DNA from: Erwinia phyllosphaerae
GTDB lineage: Bacteria; Pseudomonadota; Gammaproteobacteria; Enterobacterales; Enterobacteriaceae
Length of the DNA stretch: 64,000 nt
Reading direction: 5' to 3'
Assembly: GCF_019132875.1 (NCBI RefSeq)
Contig: NZ_JAHSPF010000005.1
Location: 124,001 to 188,000, forward strand
Below are positions 15,083 through 24,470 of this stretch, in pieces; positions within the stretch are counted from its first letter, which is position 1; the number at the start of each line of letters is the position of its first letter. The translations under genes were made by a program, and so were the position numbers. The notes under the pieces are model-generated. The model saw nothing but the letters and a program-made list of their open reading frames with translations, was not told the origin of the DNA and ran no database searches.

Positions 15083-15775
15083 TCAGGCATGCTGCTTTTC
15101 TTCCCGCCGAATAATCGCATTCAGCCATATTTCATCACTACGTCCAATCCGTAAGTCGCCAGTTTTCCATACTTTCACAATTCCAACAGTGATTTTATTC
15201 TCTGTTCCATTTCCTGAGCCAGTTCCGTCAACCATCCCAGCCCCAGCCCCAGCCCCAGCCCCAGCCCCATCTAAGCATCCAGCGCCATTCACCTCATCCA
15301 CAATATTCCGCAGCCCAGCCTCATTCATATCCGTAAACCGACGCCCATCTTTTTCCCGTTCGCCGCTGCCGTATTTAAATGACAGATACCAGATTCCGCC
15401 TGGTTTCAGCGCTTTTGCCAGCAAAGCCATTACGCCGGGCAGTTCCGCCTCAGGAACATGCAGCAGCGAAGCGCAGCACCAGATGCCGTCATACCTTTCT
15501 ACTTTGGTAATATCCTGAAAGCGCCCTAATTCAACAGCCTTACCGGAAAATTGGCGGGCCATCATCACCAGCTCAGCCGAGGCGTCAAAAGCCTCTACTA
15601 CAAATCCCATCTCGCTAAACGCTTTTACGTCACGACCTGAACCACAACCGGCATCAAGGATGCGTGCGCCAGGCGGCAAACAGGCAACAAAAGGCTGATA
15701 CAGGGCAGACATATTTACATCCACCGTTTCATCGTAAAAACGCTGTGCATTTGAACGGTAATAATTGTCGTTCAT
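15083..15775 (-). CDS. Class I SAM-dependent methyltransferase with Gly-Ala repeat insert
   Basis: 230 residues with the Rossmann motif I ILDAGCGSGRDVKAF (39-53), an acidic motif II region EAFDAS (61-66) and post-motif LKPGGIWYLSFKYG. Residues about 165-184 are an inserted GAGAGAGAG stretch encoded by tandem hexamers. The ATG overlaps the stop of the HNH gene by 1 bp, so the pair is translationally coupled. The substrate is unknown: the fold fits small-molecule or protein methylation, and there is no DPPY-type motif of DNA N-methyltransferases. Its linkage with a nuclease is suggestive, not proof, of modification. Confidence 0.82.
   Translation of the reverse strand: MNDNYYRSNAQRFYDETVDVNMSALYQPFVACLPPGARILDAGCGSGRDVKAFSEMGFVVEAFDASAELVMMARQFSGKAVELGRFQDITKVERYDGIWCCASLLHVPEAELPGVMALLAKALKPGGIWYLSFKYGSGEREKDGRRFTDMNEAGLRNIVDEVNGAGCLDGAGAGAGAGAGMVDGTGSGNGTENKITVGIVKVWKTGDLRIGRSDEIWLNAIIRREEKQHA
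15240..15271. repeat. Hexanucleotide tandem repeat inside the methyltransferase gene
   Basis: About five copies of AGCCCC (plus strand) encode alternating Gly and Ala on the minus strand. Length change by whole units preserves the frame. Confidence 0.9.
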
Positions 15776-16788
15776 CAGAAAATGCTGTCTCCCTGTGCTT
15801 CAGGCTGCCACTCGTGCAGTAAGGCATATTTCGCCGTATTCCAGCTTTGCTGCAAAAAACTGTGTCGTAGTTCTGGCGTATTGCCCGTCTGACGAATCAG
15901 CGTATCGCGCAACGGCAGATGGCTGTTGATAAAGTACTCGTTGCGCTCGTGCAGGCGCTGCAACAACGTTGTTGAAGGGATGCGCGCAAATTTTCCCTGC
16001 GCGCCGCGATTGCAGGTCTGACAGGCCAGTACCAGGTTCCATACGCCGTTCAGGTTGCTAATCTGCTCGTTAAGCATCCACGGCAGGAAGTGATCGACAT
16101 CCGCCAGGTTCTCTTCGCCGCCTGTTACGCTCACAGGGCGAAAGCAGTAAAAGCAGTGTCCTTTTTGATAGCCATTCAGGCTGCTGCGACAGCTGGTGAT
16201 GGTAATACGACGGTTATTTTGACGGCTAAATAGCATCTGGTCGCTTTCATCGTACTCTACTGCTATCAGGTTACGCGAAACGTTCATCGCCCAGGCTTCC
16301 TCGACCAGTCGCCATCTCGCCTCGGTTTCCTGAACCAGGTTAGCAAACTGTGCATTTTCAGTCAGTTGATAGAAATTGTCGGTCAGGCGGATGCCTTTAT
16401 TGTTTTTGCGCTCGTCCAGAAAAAATCGCTTATCGATTTCGGCGTGATTAACGTTATGAAAAGCATCAATCACGTTAGCAAATCCGCGCTTAACGGTGAT
16501 AGCTATCAGCTGTGCTTCGCTAATCTCGCCCTCATTAAACTGCCTGCATGCCTCAAGGAACTGGCTGCTTTTGCTGGTAATTTGCTTTGGTGCATTGCGC
16601 AGATGGGCGCACAGATGCCGGGCAAAAGGCGCGGCCAGCGTTTCCAGAGTGATTAAATCGTTTCCCGGCTGCTTTAAATCGTACAGCGCGTGGGCGAGGG
16701 CAAACTTATAGGAAGCGACGTTTTTGCCGAAAAGAATGACGCCGCGCCAGTAGTTTTCAAGGCGGGGATCGGCCTGGTAGAAGCGCAT
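15775..16788 (-). CDS. HNH endonuclease domain protein
   Basis: 337 residues with a zinc-ribbon HNH core: C212-x2-C215, then ADVDHFLPW (D232-H233), and C256-x2-C259-N260. The N-terminal 200 residues are helical and of unknown role, perhaps target recognition. HNH proteins cleave DNA or RNA in restriction, defence or mobile-element functions. Upstream, a terminator separates it from the SF1 helicase gene, so it forms a two-gene unit with the methyltransferase. Confidence 0.82.
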   Translation of the reverse strand: MRFYQADPRLENYWRGVILFGKNVASYKFALAHALYDLKQPGNDLITLETLAAPFARHLCAHLRNAPKQITSKSSQFLEACRQFNEGEISEAQLIAITVKRGFANVIDAFHNVNHAEIDKRFFLDERKNNKGIRLTDNFYQLTENAQFANLVQETEARWRLVEEAWAMNVSRNLIAVEYDESDQMLFSRQNNRRITITSCRSSLNGYQKGHCFYCFRPVSVTGGEENLADVDHFLPWMLNEQISNLNGVWNLVLACQTCNRGAQGKFARIPSTTLLQRLHERNEYFINSHLPLRDTLIRQTGNTPELRHSFLQQSWNTAKYALLHEWQPEAQGDSIF

Positions 16789-17040
16789 GCGGGATCCTGT
16801 TTTGCGAGGCAGCTCGAAAAAATCAACGTAACAGGATCACATAACAAAACCCGGTATTTGTAAACCGGAAAAGGCGGGAGATAACAAAGCACAGTAAGTT
16901 AAGCAGGGCAGGATAGGCTGGTTACTAACAGGCAGCATAAATCAGCGTAAGCCATCAGGCACAATCACGTTGATAAGAATCTGTGGCTGCCGTGGCGGGT
17001 TGCCAGATCGGTATCAGCCCAAATTTAAGCGCCAATTAAA
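16789..17040. other. Intergenic region between helicase terminator and HNH gene
   Basis: About 250 bp. It must contain the promoter of the HNH-methyltransferase pair on the minus strand; I do not see a consensus promoter I would defend. Confidence 0.4.
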
Positions 17041-17063
17041 AATCCTCCGCAAAGCGGAGGATT
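17041..17063 (-). terminator. Terminator hairpin after the SF1 helicase gene
   Basis: A perfect AATCCTCCGC/GCGGAGGATT stem with AAA loop, 13 bp after the helicase stop. T-rich bases follow on the minus strand (TTTTTAATTGG). Confidence 0.8.
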
Positions 17064-17075
17064 GATAAGCACTAA

Positions 17076-20000
17076 TCAGGCTGGCAGCTGTTCCGGCAGC
17101 GCCTGCGCCACCAGATTAAATCCTTTTTTATTACTCCATACGGCACGATCGCCAACAATGAATATATGATTCTTTGCTCGTGTTAAGGCTACATTTAGCA
17201 GATTAGGCTTGCTGGCCGCCCATTCCGCGCCGCCCTGATTGCTGGTATCACATCCCAGCACAAGAATGACGATATCGTTCTCTTTCCCCTGAAATGTATG
17301 CACCGTACCGATATTTTTGCTGCGCCAGGCCTTCAGCTCGGTACGGGACAGCTTGCTTTCACGGCTAAGCCGATCGACGGAATTTGGTTGCTCTAAAGCT
17401 AACGCCAGTCCCGCTTTTACTGCTTTAAACGGTGTAATAACGTAAATGTCCGCCAGCGGATAGCCAGCGGCGGCAAGCTTCACAAGCAGCGCTTGCGTAT
17501 CTCGCGCCAGTTCAGATTTGTATTGCTTACGCACACAGTTACCTTCTGACGAAAACCAGCAGTTACTCAGATCGTTTTTCAGCGGCCTGCTGCGGATCGC
17601 TTGTTCATCCAGACCGTGGATCATGCGGTTATCGTAAGCTATCTGGTTTGACAGGCTGAACATAGGTTCAATGCAGCGCCGGTGAACCCATAAAGGAATG
17701 CCGACCCAGACCGGATTATCCATGACCAACAGCGTACAGCCATAGGGATTAGCCCTGTCGGCAATTTGCTGCACCGACCATTTTGCTGGCGTCCACTCTT
17801 CCGCATCGTTCGCCAGTGCCGCTTCAGTCAAATACCTGGTCAGACGCGGCGGCGTAACAAACACCGGCTCTATTTGCAAAGGATCGCCAACTACCAGCAC
17901 TCGTTTGGCACGCCATAAAGCGCCAACCGCCGCCTGCGGTAATGCCTGGCCCGCTTCATCAATCATTAGCCAGCCCAGCTGCGCTTCCGTTACGCCGCTA
18001 AACATGCGGCCCAGTGAAGCAAAGGTGGTAGACACAACAGGCACCATCATAAATAAAAGCTGCCACATGCCCTGGCTATGAGGTTCAGAACCGGGTGAAT
18101 TAAGGAAGGAACTCATTTTTATCAGGTTCTGGCGGAGTGCGTTGCTGCGCTGGGTTGCCTCCGCCAGCCATGCCTGATGCAACGCCATTGCTGCTATAAA
18201 TAACAAAGACCGCTTGCGGTTTATCTCTTCGTTCTGCCAAAAAGCGTAGCGCTGGGTATCCGCATCCTGAATGTTATGCTGCGGGCCTGGAATAACCAGT
18301 TCCGGAAACGCCTGTTTCAGGTTTGCATAACGCTGCTGTGCGTCATTAAAAGCCGTATGAGCTTCTGACCATGCACGCCACGCTGCTTTTTCCTCTTTCT
18401 GGCGCTCAGCTAATCGATTTTCGGCGCTTGTCAGCTGCTCTTGCAAGGCCAGCCTGCTTTTACGTCCGGCAATATATTCCTGCTTTTTTGCTGCCAGTTC
18501 TTGCAGATAATTTTGATATTCGCGTCGCTTGAACAGGCGCTGCCACCAGGCTGGTTTACTCTCTTCCAGCGCTTCATATTCTTCCTTTAAAATACTTACT
18601 CTTTCATCCAGCTGCCCCATCTGCCGCTGAATTACTTCATGCTTATCTTCCGCCTCGCGCCGACGCGTAATAGCTTCGCTTTGCTTTACCTTCAAACCAT
18701 GAACAGCTTTACCATCACCGTATTTTTGAAACCACAGGTTCAGCTCGTCCAGCTGCTGCAATTTCTTCTGCAATAATTCGACTTCCGCCAGAGCGGCCAA
18801 AAAGTTTTTCTTAGCCTCCGTGAAGGAAAGCGGTTTGTCGGTTTGATACCATCGCCAGTAATTTAGAAAATTAAACTCATCAGGACGAGCGGTCTCTTCA
18901 GGGCTGTCTTTTTCAAAATGACGAGAAAAGAAAAAACGCTGGCTGAATCGGGAGCGGTTTTTCTTGTTGCCCATAATAGCGGCAATCATGCCCCAGCACT
19001 GTTCCTCTTCCGTTAAAGGAAGCAGCTGTCCGTTTCTGTTTTCCCGCGCGTTTAGCTGATTAGCAATTGGACGCAGATAGCTCGCGTCACGAAATTCTTT
19101 AGCCAGTGATTTATATTGAGGTAATTCGCGGGAGATATTTTCCACTGCGGCATTGTTGTAGGAAGCCACAACCATTTCAAAGCCGGTCAGGCTTTTAGCC
19201 AGAAATCCGTTCTCATCAAGTGCTTCAGAGGCATAGCTAAAAGAGGCCAGAGCTTTGGCGCGCTCAACCACATTATGCGCAACCAGATCGCGCAGCATCG
19301 TCGTCTTGCCGGTACCCGGAGGGCCATTTACCGACAGTAATCCCCCGTCTTTTAGTTCCTTTAGCGCAGTATTGATTGAAAACTGCTGCATCAGCGACAT
19401 GCTGAAGCGAGGGTCGGAAGGCCAACGGCCGTGTGGCATGTATTCGGGTGCCAGATGATGAGTTATTGTTTCCAGACCCTGAGAGGAATAAAGATCGCTG
19501 TGGCGATTTTGCCTGATTGAAAGATACTGGCGTAACGCTTTTCCCCCTTCATCCGCCGCGACAGCCAGCATCGCGCGCTCCAGGTCTTCCAGAAAAAAGC
19601 TGTTGAGAATAGGTAAGACTTCTTCACTGCTTTCCGATTCTTCATCTAACGTTGCCACTGCCGTAGTATCGGTCAGCTCATCCTTATTTAGACTCGCAGG
19701 AAGGCGCCGTACATTTTTATCTGTACCGGAGGCAGAGGCTTTTATTGGGTACCAGTCAAACTGAAGGACGAAAGGCGAAGAGGGCGAATATTGTGCCCAG
19801 TCACACAGAATTTGCAGCAACTTTACCAGTGAGCCTGCGGTCAGGTAGCTTTTGCCAGACTGCGGATGGCTCGGAAGCAGTAAGGCCAGTCGCTTTAACT
19901 CTTCATTTAACAGCGCATTTCTGTCGCGGAAAGCCGCCACGGAAAGCTGGGCAGCCGTACCTTGCTGTAGATGCCCTAACGCCCAGGGCAAGGTGCTGAC

Positions 20001-20381
20001 GGACATGCTTTGAAAATCGGGCAAGCCTTCTTTATCCACGTTCAGCTTTGCAAAACAGGTCATTCCGTCCGTATCGAGCCGCTGTTCCTGCTCATAATTC
20101 GCCAGGGCGGAATCTTCCTGACCAAACAGCCGCTCGCTTAACTGTTCTGCTTCCTTTTTAGGGAACAGGCCAAGATGGAGCACATAACGTACGTTATCAT
20201 CCTTTATTCCTGCCCGGTTACGCTGGCTTTCATTTAGCCAGGGAAGCAAAGAATCACCGTACCTTTCCAGTTCTGAGGCAGAAACCTGAATGCTTTTGTC
20301 TTCTGCCTCTACGTTATAGGTCTGGAAAAATTCAATAAGATGCCAGCTGTTGAGAATGCGTAACGCCTGTTGCTTATTCAC
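17076..20381 (-). CDS. Large Upf1/Dna2-like SF1 helicase with coiled-coil insert
   Basis: 1101 residues. Walker A GPPGTGKTT is at 353-361, Walker B LMIDEAGQALPQ at 805-816 and motif III VVGDPLQIEPV at 830-840. Motif V GTVHTFQGKEND is at 1025-1036 and motif VI NVALTRAKNHIFIVGD at 1063-1078. This is the COG1112 SF1B pattern. Between the two RecA lobes lies a long charged coiled coil (about 520-690). The N-terminal 300 residues are unrecognised. Relatives act on DNA or RNA ends and appear in several phage-defence systems. No nuclease domain is seen in the protein itself; the HNH gene is the nearest nuclease. Transcribed alone, with its own terminator. Confidence 0.85.
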   Translation of the reverse strand: MNKQQALRILNSWHLIEFFQTYNVEAEDKSIQVSASELERYGDSLLPWLNESQRNRAGIKDDNVRYVLHLGLFPKKEAEQLSERLFGQEDSALANYEQEQRLDTDGMTCFAKLNVDKEGLPDFQSMSVSTLPWALGHLQQGTAAQLSVAAFRDRNALLNEELKRLALLLPSHPQSGKSYLTAGSLVKLLQILCDWAQYSPSSPFVLQFDWYPIKASASGTDKNVRRLPASLNKDELTDTTAVATLDEESESSEEVLPILNSFFLEDLERAMLAVAADEGGKALRQYLSIRQNRHSDLYSSQGLETITHHLAPEYMPHGRWPSDPRFSMSLMQQFSINTALKELKDGGLLSVNGPPGTGKTTMLRDLVAHNVVERAKALASFSYASEALDENGFLAKSLTGFEMVVASYNNAAVENISRELPQYKSLAKEFRDASYLRPIANQLNARENRNGQLLPLTEEEQCWGMIAAIMGNKKNRSRFSQRFFFSRHFEKDSPEETARPDEFNFLNYWRWYQTDKPLSFTEAKKNFLAALAEVELLQKKLQQLDELNLWFQKYGDGKAVHGLKVKQSEAITRRREAEDKHEVIQRQMGQLDERVSILKEEYEALEESKPAWWQRLFKRREYQNYLQELAAKKQEYIAGRKSRLALQEQLTSAENRLAERQKEEKAAWRAWSEAHTAFNDAQQRYANLKQAFPELVIPGPQHNIQDADTQRYAFWQNEEINRKRSLLFIAAMALHQAWLAEATQRSNALRQNLIKMSSFLNSPGSEPHSQGMWQLLFMMVPVVSTTFASLGRMFSGVTEAQLGWLMIDEAGQALPQAAVGALWRAKRVLVVGDPLQIEPVFVTPPRLTRYLTEAALANDAEEWTPAKWSVQQIADRANPYGCTLLVMDNPVWVGIPLWVHRRCIEPMFSLSNQIAYDNRMIHGLDEQAIRSRPLKNDLSNCWFSSEGNCVRKQYKSELARDTQALLVKLAAAGYPLADIYVITPFKAVKAGLALALEQPNSVDRLSRESKLSRTELKAWRSKNIGTVHTFQGKENDIVILVLGCDTSNQGGAEWAASKPNLLNVALTRAKNHIFIVGDRAVWSNKKGFNLVAQALPEQLPA

Positions 20382-20662
20382 TTTACCTGTCCCTGAGGTG
20401 TATATAAAATCACCGATTAAGTGTTGGTCAATGAGAAAAAAAACTTATCAATCGGTAGTGTAAGGGATCTATATTGTCGGGGCGAGCGACAAATGGCAGA
20501 CGCTGCTGCTGGTGGATGAAGACTATAACGTTCTTAAGGAGATGCCGCCGGGGTTTGGCAGCGGGTAAATGCCTGATTGTCCTGAACAGCTGCTGAGCAG
20601 CGAAAGCGTCAGACAGGGGATAAACGGCAGAATGCAGGCGCAGCGGCCTGCATGCTTCGGCA
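20382..20662. other. Intergenic region with a short gene-tail remnant
   Basis: Between the helicase start and the fucO stop. A plus-strand frame reads GIYIVGASDKWQTLLLVDED and on to PPGFGSG-stop at about 20465-20568, with no start codon, and may be the tail of a deleted gene. Confidence 0.4.
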
Positions 20663-21814
20663 TCAGTAAATCTTACGATAGAGCGCAATAATATTATCCA
20701 GCGTTGCCTCTCTTGGATTGCCGCCGGTGCAGACATCATCCAGCGCCGCCTGGGCCAGCGCCGGGATATCTTCCTCCTTCATGCCTACATCGCGCAGGCG
20801 TGCAGGAATACCGACATCGGCAGAGAGCTTTTTCACCGCCTCAACGGCCGCTTCCCGCGCTTCGATCAGGCTCATGCTGCATACCTTCGTCACGCCCATG
20901 GCGCGGGCGATATCGCGGTATTTTTCTCCGGTAAAGTCCGCGTTCCACGCCATCACGTGCGGCAGAATAATGGCGTTAGCGACGCCGTGCGGCACGTTAT
21001 AGAAAGCGCCCAGCGGATGTGCCATGCCGTGCACCAGGCCAAGCCCGACGTTGGAGAAACCCATCCCGGCCACGTACTGGCCCAGCGCCATATCCTCCAC
21101 GCCTTTTTGCTCTCCGGCCACGGAAGCGCGCAGCGAACGGTTGATAATCTGAATCGCCTTCAGGTGCAGCGCGTCGGTCAGCTCCCAGGCTCCTTTAGTG
21201 GTAAAGCCTTCAATGGCGTGCGTCAGCGCATCGATACCGGTGGCGGCTTTGAGCGAAGGCGGCATGCTTGCCATCATTTCTGCATCAATAATGGCGACAA
21301 CCGGAATATCATGCGGATCGATGCAGACAAACTTACGGCGGTTTTCTTCATCTGTAATCACATAGTTGATGGTCACTTCCGCCGCCGTGCCCGCGGTGGT
21401 TGGAATAGCAATAATCGGCACGCAGGGATTTTGGGTACTGGCGAAGCCTTCCAGACTGCGTACGTCAGCGAATTCAGGATTATTGATGATAATCCCAATG
21501 GCCTTGGCCGTATCCTGGGGCGAACCGCCGCCGATAGCGATCAGATAGTCCGCCTGGGCCGCTTTAAACGCCGTCACGCCAGCGGTCACCACGGCAATGG
21601 TTGGGTTTGGCACCACCTCATCGTAAATAACATAAGGAAGATGATGCTGGTCCAGCAGCGCAGTCACTTTTTCAATAACACCCGCTTTCACCAGCGTTTT
21701 GTCGGTCACCAGCAGCGCTTTTTTCAGGTTGCGCTGGCGGACCTCGGGAACGAGTTGCGAAAGAGAACCAGGGCCGAACCAGCACGTCTCGTTCAGGATC
21801 ATTCTGTACAACAT
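20663..21814 (-). CDS. fucO: FucO-like lactaldehyde reductase / iron-containing alcohol dehydrogenase
   Basis: 383 residues, the same length as E. coli FucO and similar throughout. The NAD-binding GGGSPQDTAKAIG motif is present, together with the DALTHAIEG and GLVHGMAHPLGAFYN metal-binding histidine motifs and the C-terminal DDVCTGGNPREATL. FucO reduces L-lactaldehyde to L-1,2-propanediol with NADH during anaerobic fucose or rhamnose use. No fucose or rhamnose catabolic genes are adjacent, so here it may serve general aldehyde reduction. Cytoplasmic. Confidence 0.9.
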   Translation of the reverse strand: MLYRMILNETCWFGPGSLSQLVPEVRQRNLKKALLVTDKTLVKAGVIEKVTALLDQHHLPYVIYDEVVPNPTIAVVTAGVTAFKAAQADYLIAIGGGSPQDTAKAIGIIINNPEFADVRSLEGFASTQNPCVPIIAIPTTAGTAAEVTINYVITDEENRRKFVCIDPHDIPVVAIIDAEMMASMPPSLKAATGIDALTHAIEGFTTKGAWELTDALHLKAIQIINRSLRASVAGEQKGVEDMALGQYVAGMGFSNVGLGLVHGMAHPLGAFYNVPHGVANAIILPHVMAWNADFTGEKYRDIARAMGVTKVCSMSLIEAREAAVEAVKKLSADVGIPARLRDVGMKEEDIPALAQAALDDVCTGGNPREATLDNIIALYRKIY

Positions 21815-21925
21815 AATCTTCTCCAGTTAGCGCCATACATAGAAATGCAGCGCGTTATTATCACTGGCAGAAAATATGCGGAGGAACGTGTCGCTGTGTA
21901 TTGATTGAGATCAGGCCGCAGCAAG

Positions 21926-22456
21926 TCAGCGGGCAGGAGAAACAAATGAAGAAGCGGCAGAGCGGCCCTGATGGTGTGCTGCTTTTCTTGCGGAGCGTGG
22001 TGTTCGCGGAGTTCTGGGCGTGCGCGGCTGACGCGGTTCCCGGGGCTCTCTCGGCTCGCGCGGTTCCAGCGTTTCTCGTGGCGTACGTGGTTGACGCGGA
22101 GTGCGAGGCGTGCGCGGTGCGCGGGGCTGACGTGGCATTGGCATCTCTTCTGAAGCCCGTGGCTGACGTGATGTTGGTAACTCTTCTGAAGCGCGTAGCT
22201 GGCGTGACGCTGGCAACTCTTCCGAAATACGTGGCTGACGTGACGCTGGCAACTCTTCCGAAATGCGTGGCTGACGTGACGCTGACAATTCTTCCGAAGT
22301 GCGTAACTGACGTGATGCTGGCATCTCTTCCAAAGTGCGTTGTTCCCGTGGTTCCAGCCTCTTTCCTGACGGATGCGGTAAGTTCTTTTCGTCCTGCTCT
22401 GCTTTTTCCTGCATAACGTTTTCCCGATGGGCGGTGTCGATCACCCAGCTTAACAA
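21926..22456 (-). CDS. Possible low-complexity repeat protein (Arg/Pro/Glu-rich)
   Basis: 176 residues from a TTG (an internal ATG at 22414 is the alternative). After an ordinary-looking N-terminus ([20 protein letters not shown]) come about six 12-residue repeats of the type [12 protein letters not shown], then PRTPRTPRQ and [10 protein letters not shown] runs. It is predicted fully disordered and very basic. All three other long frames over the region are also open because the DNA is a 36-bp repeat, so coding is uncertain; I prefer this frame for its hydrophilic, compositionally coherent product. Function unknown. Confidence 0.4.
   Translation of the reverse strand: MLSWVIDTAHRENVMQEKAEQDEKNLPHPSGKRLEPREQRTLEEMPASRQLRTSEELSASRQPRISEELPASRQPRISEELPASRQLRASEELPTSRQPRASEEMPMPRQPRAPRTPRTPRQPRTPRETLEPREPREPREPRQPRTPRTPRTPRSARKAAHHQGRSAASSFVSPAR
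22149..22364. repeat. 36-bp tandem repeat array
   Basis: About six diverged 36-bp units (core CTTCCGAAATACGTGGCTGA then CGTGACGCTGGCAA), plus a flanking region with 9-bp CGNGGNTCT-like periodicity at about 22010-22140. Confidence 0.85.
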
Positions 22457-22553
22457 GCGCGAGGCCCCACGGGAAACGTTGCATTAAAAAACGCTTTGCC
22501 AACAGCCTCAGGCGGGTTGCTCCACCTGAAGGCTGCTGGTGCGGGCAGGTGAA

Positions 22554-24155
22554 TTAGTTACGCACGTAGTGACCGGTGATTTTTTCGCTGCCGTCGGGTA
22601 CCAGCTCATCCTCATCGGTAATCTCCGGCACCGGCAGGCTGGCCGCCACGCCCCAGTAATAGCAAACCAGTGAGGCGACCGTGACCAGCACCATATCTAC
22701 AGGCGAGCCGACAGCGTTTATGCCGCCAAAGGTGCCCAGATATGACAGCAGCATCAGCGCAAAATAGTAGGCCAGCAGCCACCACGCGCAGTGCAGGTCG
22801 CGGCTGGCGTTCACGCCTTTTTTACCGAACGCGGCATAGCCAATCCATGCCGCGATCAGCACCGGCAGCAGGATTTCGTTGACCGACCAGCCGCTCCAGT
22901 AAATCAGCAGCGAACTGGCAATAAACGCCAGCGGGCTGAGCACGGCCGCGATGGGCAGCCGGAATGGCCGCTGCATGCCGGGCAGATGACGGCGAAACGC
23001 GCCCAGCGTCACCGGGCCAGGCATATAGGTAAAAACGGTTGCGGAGGTAACGGCACCAATCAGGCCGCCCCAGACCTGAAACTCTGAAGGTAACGTCCAG
23101 GCGACAGAGAGCACCAGCGACAGCCACAGCGCGCCGCGCGGTACGCCAGATTTGGCATCGACCTGGCCAAACACCTTCAGCAGATGGCCGTTACGCGCCC
23201 AGGCAAACAGCACGCGGCTGGCACCGGCCAGGTAAATATTGCCGGTACCGGCGGGCGAAATGACCGCATCGACCAGAATCAGGTTAATCAGCCAGGTGAT
23301 GCCCAGGCTACGAGCCAGATCGGCATAAGGAGACTGAAACACCTTCTTCAGGCCATCCCAGCCGTTGGCCGACAGCGCTTTTTCAGGCACCGCGCCCATA
23401 AAGGCATACTGCAAAGCAATATAGATAATAAAGCTGACCACTATGGCGATGATGATCGACAGCGGCACGTTACGCTGCGGATTTTTCGCCTCGCTGGCGA
23501 AATCCACGGCCTGGCGAAAACCCAGATAGGCAAACACAATACCCGCACCGGTCAGCGAAGAAAAAATACCGTGCGCGCCGCCCGGAGGCGGAGGCGGCAC
23601 GTTCAGGTTATCGCCGTGGAAATAGAGAAACAGCGTGCCGATAGTCAGCAGCGGCACGATAAATTTAAAGAGGGTAACAATGGTATTTACGCGCCCAAAG
23701 AAACTGACGCTCCAGTAGTTCAGCAGGAAAAAACCGACCAGCAGCAGGATCTGCACGGCAAAGCCCAGGCCGGTTGGGCTGCCGTCGCTGTTGCTGACCG
23801 CAGGCCACCAGTATTGGGCATACTGCCGCACCGCTTCTACTTCCACCCCGGCGGTACTGGTGTAGGCCAGCAAAGAACTGACCCCGATAACAAAGCCGAC
23901 CACGTTGCCGTGTGAAAAGTTGGGGTAGCGCACAAAACCGCCCGCGCGTGGGATGGCAGCGGACAGTTCGGCAAAAACCAGGCCGATCAGCAGCACGATA
24001 ATCGCGCCAAGGATCCATGCCCAGCCGGTTTGGGCTCCGGCATAGCCAGAGCTGGTCAGCGCGGCATAGAGCCAGCCCGAACCAATCATAGAGCCGATGC
24101 CCAGCAGGCTGAGATCGAGCAGCCCTAACTTCTGTTTAAATGCGCCCTTAGCCAT
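22554..24155 (-). CDS. APC family amino-acid permease (aspartate/proton symporter-like)
   Basis: 533 residues from the ATG at 24155, preceded by GAGGTT at 5 nt; a 72-residue upstream extension in the same frame is rejected as not protein-like. The N-terminus has the APC signature LLGIGSMIGSGWLYA, and about 12 to 14 hydrophobic helices follow, with a GFVRYPNFSHG loop and FRQAVDFASEAKNPQRNVP. It resembles the YveA-type L-aspartate:H+ symporter group, but substrate identity is not certain. Inner membrane. Monocistronic by spacing. Confidence 0.82.
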   Translation of the reverse strand: MAKGAFKQKLGLLDLSLLGIGSMIGSGWLYAALTSSGYAGAQTGWAWILGAIIVLLIGLVFAELSAAIPRAGGFVRYPNFSHGNVVGFVIGVSSLLAYTSTAGVEVEAVRQYAQYWWPAVSNSDGSPTGLGFAVQILLLVGFFLLNYWSVSFFGRVNTIVTLFKFIVPLLTIGTLFLYFHGDNLNVPPPPPGGAHGIFSSLTGAGIVFAYLGFRQAVDFASEAKNPQRNVPLSIIIAIVVSFIIYIALQYAFMGAVPEKALSANGWDGLKKVFQSPYADLARSLGITWLINLILVDAVISPAGTGNIYLAGASRVLFAWARNGHLLKVFGQVDAKSGVPRGALWLSLVLSVAWTLPSEFQVWGGLIGAVTSATVFTYMPGPVTLGAFRRHLPGMQRPFRLPIAAVLSPLAFIASSLLIYWSGWSVNEILLPVLIAAWIGYAAFGKKGVNASRDLHCAWWLLAYYFALMLLSYLGTFGGINAVGSPVDMVLVTVASLVCYYWGVAASLPVPEITDEDELVPDGSEKITGHYVRN

Positions 24156-24470
24156 ATCAACCTCATTGTCTGTTACAAGCATTGGTGATGTTTCTTCCAG
24201 GGGATAAAGCATTTCGCATGCCAGAAAAACGCGAGAAGATGAATTGCTGAAAATGCCGGAGGTTGTTGAAGAGATAGCGGCGCTGTTTTGAAGATATCGG
24301 CAATCTAAGGCGGGAAGCGGGCTGAGGATAAGCGGTTGATCGGCGGACGGCTCAGGTGCGCCACGCACCACAATGATCCTTAATTCACGGAATGTTATGT
24401 CGTTTTACATAATGTCATATTACTGGCGCAGCCCGTTAAACCGGGCTGCGCGGTTATTCCACCGATAAAG

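Noticed and set aside
15083..20381. Assignment of the helicase/HNH/methyltransferase genes to DISARM, Zorya or another named defence system
   Set aside because: The marker domains of those systems (for example DUF1998, phospholipase D, ZorA/B motor proteins) are not present.
20957..21904. 315-residue frame antisense to fucO
   Set aside because: The sense gene matches FucO along its full length; the antisense product resembles nothing and is His/Arg-rich.
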